Of a stretch of 64,000 nt of DNA, positions 46,373-54,192 are shown one piece after another. The notes beneath the pieces are model-generated. The model was not told the DNA's origin and made no database searches. It saw nothing but the letters and a program-made list of their open reading frames with translations. Each line of letters begins with the position of its first letter. Within the stretch, counting starts at the first letter, position 1. The DNA comes from Tildeniella torsiva UHER 1998/13D (GTDB lineage Bacteria > Cyanobacteriota > Cyanobacteriia > Phormidesmidales > Phormidesmidaceae). Made by a program: the position numbers and the translations under genes. The stretch covers positions 1 to 64,000 of the forward strand of contig JAHHIH010000025.1 of assembly GCA_019358835.1 (NCBI GenBank), given 5' to 3'.

Positions 46373-46616
46373 TTGGGGTCGATGTCGGCTCTAGAGTACA
46401 GACCCGAGCGGGTTGGCGAGAAACAATGCGCAGCTCGTGAGGATAGCGGGGGCGCGGATCATTCACCAGCCAGATTGGCGGCACCATGGTGGCCTCGTAG
46501 CCCTCAATTTCGTAGAGAATACCGGGCTGGTCTACCTGCTCGACGAGAGTGCCGGGCAGGTAGTCAAACAGCTCATCCCAATCGATGGCTGACTCGGGGA
46601 GAGAGTGGGGATGCAT
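46350..46616 (-). CDS. Small conserved hypothetical protein
   Basis: 88 residues (MHPHSLPESAIDWDELFDYL...). The segment GTLVEQVDQPGILYEIEGYEATMVPPIWLVND looks like a compact domain of alternating strands. Not recognised. Its ATG overlaps the stop codon of the gene upstream by one base (TAATG), so the two are translationally coupled and probably form a pair. It overlaps the 3' end of the MOSC gene by 23 bases. Confidence 0.6.
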   Translation of the reverse strand: MHPHSLPESAIDWDELFDYLPGTLVEQVDQPGILYEIEGYEATMVPPIWLVNDPRPRYPHELRIVSRQPARVCTLEPTSTPTRTMHPV

Positions 46617-46843
46617 TAGGCGTAAAAGTGGCTTTTGTGTAGCACGGTTTCGCCGTGGTCGGGCACCCAGGCCACCCAGGTATCGGGCGACTCTTGGCAC
46701 AGCAGCTTGGCCTCATCGGCGGCATAGGCATTGGGCAGGTTAGCCAGCTTAACCCAGGTGTCGCGGGTGTAGGTGATGTGGCAAACCGGCTGCCAACCTG
46801 CGGCGGGCTTGCGGTCGGTTTGAGAATGGACTTGGGGAATCAT
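46616..46843 (-). CDS. Small conserved hypothetical protein
   Basis: 75 residues with ITYTRDTWVKLANLPNAYAADEAKLLCQES and VAWVPDHGETVLHKSHFY. Not recognised. A GAGG sequence about eight bases before ATG 46843 supports the start. The stop overlaps the start of the next small gene by one base, which suggests that the two products act together. Confidence 0.6.
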   Translation of the reverse strand: MIPQVHSQTDRKPAAGWQPVCHITYTRDTWVKLANLPNAYAADEAKLLCQESPDTWVAWVPDHGETVLHKSHFYA

Positions 46844-47003
46844 GAGGTCGCCTCTGAAGGATTAATGCGGGCGACAGACCAATCTTGGTGCGAAGGGAAC
46901 TTGTGCAAACAAGAAGGAGGTCAGTCGAGCATTTCTGTATTCATTTTTACAAAATGCCCGCAAAAATGCAGCGATCGCGCTAGATAAATTCACAAACCCT
47001 GAC

Positions 47004-47792
47004 CTAACGCCCCATCAGTAGGGGCGGCGATTGAGAATAATACCACCGGGGTAGTAGTGAGGCCCACACCTCGCGGCGGGCATCGGCGGTGCGGGCCATA
47101 CCGCAGCCCATCTGCCGCGTGTCTGACCACACCATTTGCAGATAGTGACCACACTGCCTGCCCGCCGCGCAGGTATTGCTCGGGTAGGTGTAAAAATTCT
47201 GTTCGTTGACCCACCCGGCGATCGCCCCGCTGGGCGTGGCGTAGGACAGGCCCACAGGTGTCCGGCGCTGGTGCAAATTTTCGCCGACCATGCCGCGCCG
47301 CCGTCGGCTGGGCGGGCTGTGTTGAAACGCCTCATTGGCCAACAACACCTCGGCCCAGGCCTGAGCCGAGCCCGCCAGCTCTGGCGACCAGGTCAGCGGC
47401 TGCACCCCCACCTGACGGCGCAGCTGGTTGTGGATCGCCACAATTTCATCTACCCCAGCCTGGGTAGATAGGTCGTACACCCGAGTCGTTAGCCCTTGGG
47501 CCTGAGCCTGAAAAATGGTGCGAATTTGGTCAGTGGTGAGGTGAGATTTAAGCTCTCTCGCCCCATCTAAAAACTGAATGCGGTAGAACCACCGCTGCTG
47601 CTCCCGCACCAGTCGCGGCGCGCGGCTGAGAATCATGGCTTCTCGCCACTGGTCTTGGCTTAGCGCGTAGATCAGTCCCTGATTGGTGAAGGGGTCTGCA
47701 CTGCTCTGAGCCCAGGCCACGCCCGCCCGAAAATGGCTGAGGACTGAACCTGAGGGAACCATGCCGCTGACTAAACCGATTCCCAGACCCAA
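47004..47792 (-). CDS. CAP domain (SCP/PR-1-like) secreted protein
   Basis: About 262 residues. A hydrophobic N terminus ending in AWAQSS looks like a signal peptide. The CAP domain (about 115-245) has IHNQLRRQVGVQPLTWSPELA, GENLHQRR and CGHYLQMVWSDTRQMGCGMA, with the usual His/Glu residues and paired cysteines. Bacterial CAP proteins are secreted and often act on cell walls or in adhesion; function here unknown. Start uncertain: TTG 47792 or ATG 47762. Confidence 0.85.
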   Translation of the reverse strand: MGLGIGLVSGMVPSGSVLSHFRAGVAWAQSSADPFTNQGLIYALSQDQWREAMILSRAPRLVREQQRWFYRIQFLDGARELKSHLTTDQIRTIFQAQAQGLTTRVYDLSTQAGVDEIVAIHNQLRRQVGVQPLTWSPELAGSAQAWAEVLLANEAFQHSPPSRRRRGMVGENLHQRRTPVGLSYATPSGAIAGWVNEQNFYTYPSNTCAAGRQCGHYLQMVWSDTRQMGCGMARTADARREVWASLLPRWYYSQSPPLLMGR

Positions 47793-47963
47793 AAGTAGAC
47801 CAAGCTTGGCGGTGTAACGCCCAACGTTGTGGCGCTATTTCAAGGCTGTGGGCAAACAACAAACTCCTAATTAATCCTATTAAACGGTGTAGCTCCAATC
47901 CGTAGACTACCCCTCAGCCCAGGGTTGTCATCAGCCCAGGTAGAAGCACGCGCCCTGTTTGGG

Positions 47964-50159
47964 CTAAAACGGCAGCCGGGGCAGAGAAAAGGGCACGCGG
48001 CGGCGAATTTCGTCTTCGACGCGGTCTTGCACCTGGTCGAGCAGGGTGGTGGCGATCGCATTCACCGCCGCCTCCACAAAGCCTGGCTGCCCGGTGGCGG
48101 CCACGTCGAACACGCAGCCCTCCATCATCCACTCGTTGACCCCGGCTGCTTGGCACAGGCGCGTGGCGTCTTGAATTTGGGCCGGGGCTACCCCCAAGAG
48201 TGACGGAAACTGGCTGGGAAAATCTCGCTGGGTAAAGGTTTCGGTGGACTGGCCGGGGGCGTAGTCAAACAGCGATTCGCTGGAGGCCACCCGCCAGCTG
48301 TCGCCAAACTGGCGGTAGAGCTGCTGAAAGAAGGCCGTTTGCACCTGGCTCAGCGGCACCGGAGCCGGAATCAGCCCCTGCACCAGCCGCGCCACCGGGG
48401 CATAGACATCCTGGGGTGGAATCACCGCGCCGCCGCGAATCTGTAAGTCGTCGTCGGGGTTGCGGTTGACGTTGCCCAGCAAGCCCTGGTAAGCGCCCGC
48501 TCGGCGGGGCACCTCGGGCGAGAGGGTCAAAAAGGCCGCGCCGCCCATAGTCGTTTGGGAGACTTGCAGGGTTTCGCCCGTGGGCCAGTTGATTTGGTAG
48601 CGGTCGCCGACTCGCAGCACCAGGCCACCGCCCGGCAGCGTCGTGGGGCCTTCTGCCAGGGCCAAGGGATTGCCGTCGAGCCATACCGGGGAGCTACCAT
48701 CGGGGGCATCTTGGGCATAGATGGCCAGGCGGTGGCCGCCCACCCGCACGGCCACCGCCGTATTCATCGACAGGGGCCGACCGGGAATTTGCCCCTGCCG
48801 CGCCTGCACCTGAAAATGGCCGTCGGGGGCTGCCGTCAGCCAAAATTCGCCAATGGTTTGGAAGCTGTAGCGGTAGCCGTCGTAGGTGATGATGTGGGGG
48901 TCGCCGTAGCTGGTACCGCTGGCGCGATCGCCTTCCCCACCCCAGGGGGTACTGGGGCCTGCCGCTGTGGGCTCAGGCTCCTCCTCTTCGCAGGGATTTT
49001 CGATCGGGTCAATACCCAGCTCGGCATTGCCAGGGTAGCCGGTGAGGGCAATGGTGGCCTGGGATGAATCAACGGAGGTCACCCCCTCGGGCATGGTGCC
49101 GTCGGGGCAGCGGCAGGTATCGCCGACGCAGTACCACTGGTTAAAGCTGCCGCTGATGCGGGTGCTGTCGCGATCGCCCCAGCGAATGGCGCCGTGGCCG
49201 TTGTTGAGCACCTGCACCGACACCACCTGGTTTTCTGGCAGAGTCAGGCTATAGAGCCGCTGAATGGTGCGGGTAATGCTGCGCCCCTGGGGAATGGCGA
49301 GGGGAACGATTTCTCTGCGATCGCCCGTGATACCCGGCCCGCTGGTGTCCCAATCTCTGAGACTGCCGTTGCGCTCTAGGCCCATGGCCCAGGTCTGCAA
49401 AAATCCATCGCGGTTGGCCATCAGGCCTAAAAAGCGATCGATCCAGGCGGCTTCATGGGCGGGGGCGGGCAGGGGCGGGGTCAGGGCGCGATCGAGCAGA
49501 GTCCACACCGGCTCGCCGCTGTAGGCCATATGGGCAAAGACGCCCTGGGCATCGTAGCTGCGGTCTTCGATCTGGCTGTAGCTCGTGAGGTAGCGCCTCC
49601 AGCGGCTTTCCCCCAGGGGCGATCCGCCCGCGTAGGTTTCTCCGACCCAGCTGGCAGAACCCTCCAGCACCCAGGGCGGCAGGGGAGATAGCGCCCCGGT
49701 TTTTTCGCGCTGGTAGCAGTGGTAGACCTCGTGGGCAATGTTGCTGCGCTTGGCGGGTTCGCTCAGCCCAGTCCAGGCATCGGCCACCACAATCAGGCAG
49801 GTCTCCCAATCGCCGGTAGACTCGCGCCCGGTGCGGCCTTCAAGAATGCGAATATCGACCCACAGGCTAGGGTCGGCGGGGTCGCGCACGGCGGCACGGC
49901 TGGTGGCCAGGTTGTGCTCCCCAGCGGCGTCGCTGCGAATGTACTGGCTTTGGTAAATATCGTCACGGGTAATAAAAATGGGATGGGTAAAGCGATGGCC
50001 GCTCTGGCTTTCGACATAGCTTTTGGCTTCGGCCACCCGGCGATCGAGGTCGGCATCGGCGGGGGCCGATCGCGCCAGGGTGGTCAGCACCATGGCCAGG
50101 GTGAGGCCAAACAACACACCCAACCGCAGCCAGGTCAACCGATGCCAAAACGAAACCAT
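47964..50159 (-). CDS. Secreted metallopeptidase-VWD fusion protein
   Basis: 731 residues. A signal peptide or anchor (about 10-35). A zinc-peptidase-like domain (about 40-270) has HEVYH (143-147) and downstream E166-GSASW-VGE174, an arrangement of gluzincin peptidases. A middle region holds four Cys in YCVGDTCRCPDG. Then a von Willebrand factor D domain (about 417-590) starts with GDPHIITYDGYRYSFQTIGEFWL (419-441, shown here only as GDPH...GEFWL). The C-terminal tail (about 600-731) is unrecognised. Likely an extracellular protein that binds or processes surface polymers. The combination is unusual. Confidence 0.75.
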   Translation of the reverse strand: MVSFWHRLTWLRLGVLFGLTLAMVLTTLARSAPADADLDRRVAEAKSYVESQSGHRFTHPIFITRDDIYQSQYIRSDAAGEHNLATSRAAVRDPADPSLWVDIRILEGRTGRESTGDWETCLIVVADAWTGLSEPAKRSNIAHEVYHCYQREKTGALSPLPPWVLEGSASWVGETYAGGSPLGESRWRRYLTSYSQIEDRSYDAQGVFAHMAYSGEPVWTLLDRALTPPLPAPAHEAAWIDRFLGLMANRDGFLQTWAMGLERNGSLRDWDTSGPGITGDRREIVPLAIPQGRSITRTIQRLYSLTLPENQVVSVQVLNNGHGAIRWGDRDSTRISGSFNQWYCVGDTCRCPDGTMPEGVTSVDSSQATIALTGYPGNAELGIDPIENPCEEEEPEPTAAGPSTPWGGEGDRASGTSYGDPHIITYDGYRYSFQTIGEFWLTAAPDGHFQVQARQGQIPGRPLSMNTAVAVRVGGHRLAIYAQDAPDGSSPVWLDGNPLALAEGPTTLPGGGLVLRVGDRYQINWPTGETLQVSQTTMGGAAFLTLSPEVPRRAGAYQGLLGNVNRNPDDDLQIRGGAVIPPQDVYAPVARLVQGLIPAPVPLSQVQTAFFQQLYRQFGDSWRVASSESLFDYAPGQSTETFTQRDFPSQFPSLLGVAPAQIQDATRLCQAAGVNEWMMEGCVFDVAATGQPGFVEAAVNAIATTLLDQVQDRVEDEIRRRVPFSLPRLPF

Positions 50160-50284
50160 TGCAAAACCTAAACATCAGCACATGACTGGACTTTCAGTTT
50201 GGGTTTAGGCGATTCCGGATGAGTTTACCAAACCTTAGAATTAGGTCAATTTTGCTGTGACAAAAAGCATCTCAATAGGGCAAA

Positions 50285-50902
50285 TTACTGCTTCTGCATC
50301 TCAAAGGTGAATTGACGGTTCTGCCGCTGTGTGAGATTACCTTTAATCTCGCTAGCTCCACAGGTGCCCGACCAGATTTCAAAGTGATCAGGATTGTTTA
50401 ACGTCATCTCAGTTCCTTCAAAGCGTCCAGCAAGGGAGATTTTATTGGGTTCAGTCGCAGACCCTTTTGGCTCAGTGATTTGCTCACCCTTCCATTCACC
50501 CGTATTAGGCTCTACCGTCTTAATGTTCAATGTGCCCTTGTTAACAGGCGTGCCGCTATTGTCAATCGTCTCCCAATTTAGAACTGATCCCTCCCTAAAG
50601 AAGGCCGCACAGCCTATGGGTTGAGGTGCTGGTACAGGAGTTGTTGTGGGTGCCGGTGTAGATGGTTCAGGGCCAGGAGAGCTGGTTTCAGACGGGGTAT
50701 TGAGGGCAAGAATAAGACCGAACACAAGCAGGGCGATACCAATGGGTGCAGCCCACTTTTGCTGGGCGGGCTGCACCTCAATAAAGCCACCCACTTTGGT
50801 AACGAACGTAAGCAGAATAAAGAACAATCCAGCGAAAATTAAAATGGTTGGAATTGGGGTGTCTTCAAGCGCATCAATAATTCTGCCAATGGATTCAGCC
50901 AT
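50285..50902 (-). CDS. Membrane-anchored hypothetical protein
   Basis: 205 residues. Two N-terminal membrane helices (about 17-38 and 50-67), a Pro/Thr/Ser-rich linker (about 70-95) and a C-terminal beta-rich domain with two Cys (GCAAFF, SGTCGAS). The C-terminal part (EGSVLNWETIDNSG, LNIKTVEPNTGEWKGEQI) resembles a small barrel. Unrecognised. It is less GC-rich than its neighbours, which hints at an accessory gene. ATG 50902. Confidence 0.65.
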   Translation of the reverse strand: MAESIGRIIDALEDTPIPTILIFAGLFFILLTFVTKVGGFIEVQPAQQKWAAPIGIALLVFGLILALNTPSETSSPGPEPSTPAPTTTPVPAPQPIGCAAFFREGSVLNWETIDNSGTPVNKGTLNIKTVEPNTGEWKGEQITEPKGSATEPNKISLAGRFEGTEMTLNNPDHFEIWSGTCGASEIKGNLTQRQNRQFTFEMQKQ

Positions 50903-51065
50903 GGTTCTCTTGCCAGATCAGGTGTGCAGAGAAGGCAGGTGAGGAATGCTCGATCTATTGCTGCTACAGGGAAAGTCTCACTATTTACTAGTAAAGCATT
51001 TTGCTCGATGCGATCGCCAAACTGTAAAAAGTTGCAATGGGTCTCATTGCCGATCGCATTTTCGC

Positions 51066-51695
51066 TTACAAAAGAATGAACCCTGCCCGCGCTCCGGCGA
51101 TCGCCGCTTCCGTCCGGCTCGACACATTGAGCTTTGCAAAGATAGCGCTGGTGTGATATTTAATCGTGTGTTCTGACAGGTGCAGACGGCGGGCGATCGC
51201 TTTATTGCTCAACCCTTCCGCCAGCAGGGCCAGCACCTCGACTTCGCGGGGGGTGAGCGCTTCGGATTGGGGTGGCTTGCTCTGGAGCGATCCATTTAGG
51301 GTGAGCAGGCTATCTAGCAAGGTGGGGTGAATGGCCATTAGTCCCGCTGCCGCTGCATCCAGGGCCGCCACAATTTCTGCGCCGCTGGCCTGGCTGGGCA
51401 GCAGCCCGACCCATCCAATCTGCAAGAGTTCTGGGAGATCGACATCGCTCCAGGCGTTGAGCAGGGCCACCACCGGCAGGCCATTGACGAGGTCTAGGTC
51501 GGGTGACCCGTCCCCCATCATGGGCCAGGTGACGAGGGCGCAGTCGGCAGCGTTGTTCCAGGCTCCAGGTTCTCTGGATAGGGTCGGTTGAGCGGTGGCA
51601 TTCATCACCTGCCAGCGGTCGCTTTCGTCGGCAATGATTGCGCTCAACCCCGCCTGGGTAATGGCCGATGGGCTGAGGATCAGCACCCGTTTCAT
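51066..51695 (-). CDS. LuxR-type regulator with degenerate receiver
   Basis: 209 residues. The C-terminal HTH (about 145-209) is a clear LuxR/NarL type: LTPREVEVLALLAEGLSNKAIARRLHLSEHTIKYHTSAIFAKLNV. The N-terminal region has receiver-domain length, but the acidic pair is replaced (ILSPSAIT) and the phospho-accepting Asp position reads ALVTWP, so it probably does not accept phosphate. Its ATG overlaps the protease stop by four bases (ATGA): last gene of a three-gene operon. ATG 51695 is used because the upstream codons lie inside the protease gene. Confidence 0.85.
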   Translation of the reverse strand: MKRVLILSPSAITQAGLSAIIADESDRWQVMNATAQPTLSREPGAWNNAADCALVTWPMMGDGSPDLDLVNGLPVVALLNAWSDVDLPELLQIGWVGLLPSQASGAEIVAALDAAAAGLMAIHPTLLDSLLTLNGSLQSKPPQSEALTPREVEVLALLAEGLSNKAIARRLHLSEHTIKYHTSAIFAKLNVSSRTEAAIAGARAGFILL

Positions 51696-52525
51696 GCCGC
51701 CTGCTCCTGAACGGGTGGACGACCCACCGTGAGGGTACAAATGACCAACTGCCCGCCCTGGCTGACCTGGAGGGCCAGGGTTTGGTCGGGTACCAAACAC
51801 TCTAGCCAATCGGCAAAGGCGTCGGGTTGGCGAAATAGCCGCCCATTGAGGCCGAGGATGCGATCGCCCGCCACCAGACCCGATCGCGCCGCCGGACTGT
51901 CGGACTCCACCCGAGTGACCCTCCATGCCGTTGAGTTGGGGACGGGTTGCGCGGTAATGCCCAGGTAGGGCTGGTCGTGCTGGCTGTTGAGAAATCGCTG
52001 CACCAGGGCGACGGGAATGGCGTAGCCCCGGCCCCCGGCAATCAGCGTATTGATGCCGACGACCTCGCCTACCAGGGTGGCTAGGGGGCCGCCTGAATAG
52101 CCAGGGGCCAGGGCAATATCGGCCTGCACCCAGCGGGGAATGGGCGGTTTGGCCGCCACAATGCCCAGGGATGTGGCCCCTATGCTGCTGTCGGGGTTGC
52201 CCACGGCCATTACCAGTTGCCCCACTCGAAGGGCGATCGCATCGCCAACAGTGGCAGCCTGTAGCTCCCCTGCATTGACCTTTAGAACGGCCAGATCGAG
52301 CCGTTGGCTGTAGCCGACTCGGTGGGCGCTGAGCGACTGACCATCCGCCAGCTCAATGCGGGATTGGCCCTGGGAGACCACGTGGGCGTTGGTGACAATC
52401 AGCCCCGACGTATCCCAAATGACCCCAGAGCCCCGTTCGCCAGCGGGGCCTTGAATAAGCACGGTGGATTGCCTGACGCGATCGGAGATTGCGGCCAAAT
52501 CGTAATTCAGCAGTGGAACACTCAT
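51692..52525 (-). CDS. HtrA-like serine protease with PDZ domain, no signal peptide
   Basis: 277 residues. A trypsin-like S1C domain (about 15-180) with the triad His48 (TNAHVV), Asp77 (RLDLAVL) and Ser144 (GYSGGPL), and one PDZ domain (about 185-270; GLVAGDRILGLNGR). Unlike DegP/DegQ, it has no signal peptide or membrane anchor, so it should act in the cytoplasm. Both ends overlap its operon neighbours by four bases. Its target is unknown. A catalytically dead relative is encoded directly upstream. Confidence 0.88.
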   Translation of the reverse strand: MSVPLLNYDLAAISDRVRQSTVLIQGPAGERGSGVIWDTSGLIVTNAHVVSQGQSRIELADGQSLSAHRVGYSQRLDLAVLKVNAGELQAATVGDAIALRVGQLVMAVGNPDSSIGATSLGIVAAKPPIPRWVQADIALAPGYSGGPLATLVGEVVGINTLIAGGRGYAIPVALVQRFLNSQHDQPYLGITAQPVPNSTAWRVTRVESDSPAARSGLVAGDRILGLNGRLFRQPDAFADWLECLVPDQTLALQVSQGGQLVICTLTVGRPPVQEQAA

Positions 52526-53448
52526 CGCCCACCGCCCTGGGGCTGTTCCCCCACGGTGAGGGTGAGATCGGTGGGCTGGCCGCCCCGCAGCAGGTGCAGC
52601 GAGACGGGCTGACCGATCGCGCCAACATCCAAATGGCCGTAGACCGCCTGGAGATTGCTGACCGCCTGGCCGTTCACCGCCAGCAAAATATCACCCACCA
52701 GCAGGCCCGCCTGTTCCGCTGGCCCGGTGGCATCGACGCTGACGATCAGAAGGCCGACCTCTGCCCCCAGGCTCTGTTGCAGGGTGGCGGGCAGCGCCAC
52801 GGGTTGCAGCCCAACGCCCAGGTAGCCCCGGCTGAGGCTGCCGCGCTCTAGCAGGGTTTTGACGATGCGATCGAGGTTGGCGGTGGGCAGCGTTACCACG
52901 CGGTTGCGCGGGCCGTTGAGGTTCATGCCTAAGACTTCCCCCGCCGTATTCACCAAAGCGCCGCCGAGCAGGTTGGGGTAGAGGTTGACATCGGGGCGAA
53001 TCAGGCGATCGATCGCCCGCCCTTGGGAGCTTTGCCAGGGGCCGCCCAGGTTGCCCACTACCCCCAAACTTGCGCTAACGCCGTAGTCCCACGACTGGCC
53101 GACGGCGAGCACCACGTGGCCCACTTTGAGGTCGGCCCCATCGCTGGTGGCGGGCACGGGCAGGTCGGTACGATCGAGTTGAATAATGGCCAGGTCGAGG
53201 GCGCGATCGCGGGCCGAAACTTCAGCTTCGACCACGTTGCCGTCGGGCAGGGTGAGGGTGAGGCGGCTAGAGCGACCGAGGCCGTAGTCGGCGGTGACAA
53301 TCACCCCCGGCTGCCAGTGAATGCCGCTGTAGGCAAAGCGGCGGTGGCCTTTGACGGCGACGAGGGTAGGGGCGATCGCACCCACTGCATCCGCTAGGCC
53401 AGTGGATAGCGCACTGAGCGCTGTTGAGGTTGCATCGGTAGAGGTCAT
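52522..53448 (-). CDS. Catalytically dead HtrA-like protein with PDZ domain
   Basis: 308 residues, aligned along its length with the protease in the next gene. The Asp of the triad is kept (Asp85, ALDLAII), but the His position reads TADYGLG and the Ser position NLLGGALV (Leu161), so it should not cleave peptide bonds. The PDZ domain (about 205-300) is intact (GLLVGDILLAVNGQ). No signal peptide. It is the first gene of the operon; GGAG lies six bases before ATG 53448. It may regulate, dock to or compete with the active protease. Confidence 0.85.
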   Translation of the reverse strand: MTSTDATSTALSALSTGLADAVGAIAPTLVAVKGHRRFAYSGIHWQPGVIVTADYGLGRSSRLTLTLPDGNVVEAEVSARDRALDLAIIQLDRTDLPVPATSDGADLKVGHVVLAVGQSWDYGVSASLGVVGNLGGPWQSSQGRAIDRLIRPDVNLYPNLLGGALVNTAGEVLGMNLNGPRNRVVTLPTANLDRIVKTLLERGSLSRGYLGVGLQPVALPATLQQSLGAEVGLLIVSVDATGPAEQAGLLVGDILLAVNGQAVSNLQAVYGHLDVGAIGQPVSLHLLRGGQPTDLTLTVGEQPQGGGR

Positions 53449-53634
53449 GCCAGACTCCGGAAGAGGGTGAATGCAAGGTTGCTATCCCCTACGATGCCGC
53501 CGCCGCCGCTGAGTTAACCCCGGATGAATGGGTAGTCTGCCCCCAGACAAATGGGTAGCCTATTCCCTCACATGCCGCGTGGGGTTGGCACTGCCCACCA
53601 CTAACCCAGAGCCAGATTGCTCAATTTTGCCCCT

Positions 53635-53696
53635 AGGGGTCGGGTTCCTCTGCTTGTAGCCAAGTTTTAGTCAAAGGCCGCAGGAACCCGACCCCT
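53635..53696. repeat. Inverted repeat of 15 bp
   Basis: AGGGGTCGGGTTCCT (53635-53649) and its exact reverse complement (53682-53696) flank a 32-base loop upstream of the HtrA-like operon. No coding sense. It may be a mobile or REP-like hairpin, or a regulatory structure. Confidence 0.6.
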
Positions 53697-53710
53697 TGTG
53701 TGGATGAGGC

Positions 53711-53960
53711 TTACTCGATGAGCAAGATTTTGGTCATGATCACCATCCACTGGTTAGGTTGCTCGGTGGGGATCGGATCGCTCCAGTCGTTGGGGTCGGC
53801 GTAGCCGTAGGCATGGAGGGTTTTGATGGTGCGGTCTATGCCTGCCAAGCTGCCGTAGAGCTAGATGGCGCACGCGTTCGGGCCGGGCTTGGGGGGTGCT
53901 GCGCGAAGACGGCGGCAAGTTAGATGCCCCGTTGGCATCGGGCTCAAGATACTCAAACAT
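53711..53960 (-). pseudogene. Frameshifted small cyanobacterial protein gene
   Basis: Reading starts at ATG 53960 (MFEYLEPDANGASNLPP). About 35 codons on, the protein-like sequence continues in another frame as LYGSLAGIDRTIKTLHAYGY and then WMVIMTKILLIE, ending at 53711. In that second frame a TAG stands just before LYGS. The simplest reading is a gene broken by an indel. The segment resembles a small cyanobacterial family I cannot name. A sequencing error or a true pseudogene are both possible. Confidence 0.5.
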
Positions 53961-54095
53961 CGGTTCTGTTTCCTTTTTGGTTGGGAAGAAAACAGAACGC
54001 GAAAACCTTAGCCACCCGCCAGTGAAGTGCAAATTGGGGTGGCTAAGGTACGATCCCCTTAGCCTCGCAATCTGCTTAGGAGATTTGCGGGGTTA

Positions 54096-54130
54096 GCTGT
54101 CTGTCGGTGCTTCCTACACCGGCAGACAGC
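54096..54130. terminator. Hairpin before the pentapeptide gene
   Basis: A 14-bp stem (one G-T pair) with a seven-base loop, 63 bases before the pentapeptide-repeat gene. No T run. It might end transcription from either side or mark the border of the AT-rich island. Confidence 0.4.
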
Positions 54131-54192
54131 GCCAAGATTTTCGAGTTCTGCATAGCTGCCGTTCTGTTAAATATGTGAAGGTGATCTAATTT

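Noticed and set aside
46350-46843. Idea of a toxin-antitoxin pair for the two coupled small genes.
   Set aside because: Neither protein shows a known toxin or antitoxin motif; only coupling supports it.
53754-54032. 92-codon minus-strand frame.
   Set aside because: Only its middle reads like protein, and the real sequence continues in another frame; reported instead as a frameshifted pseudogene.
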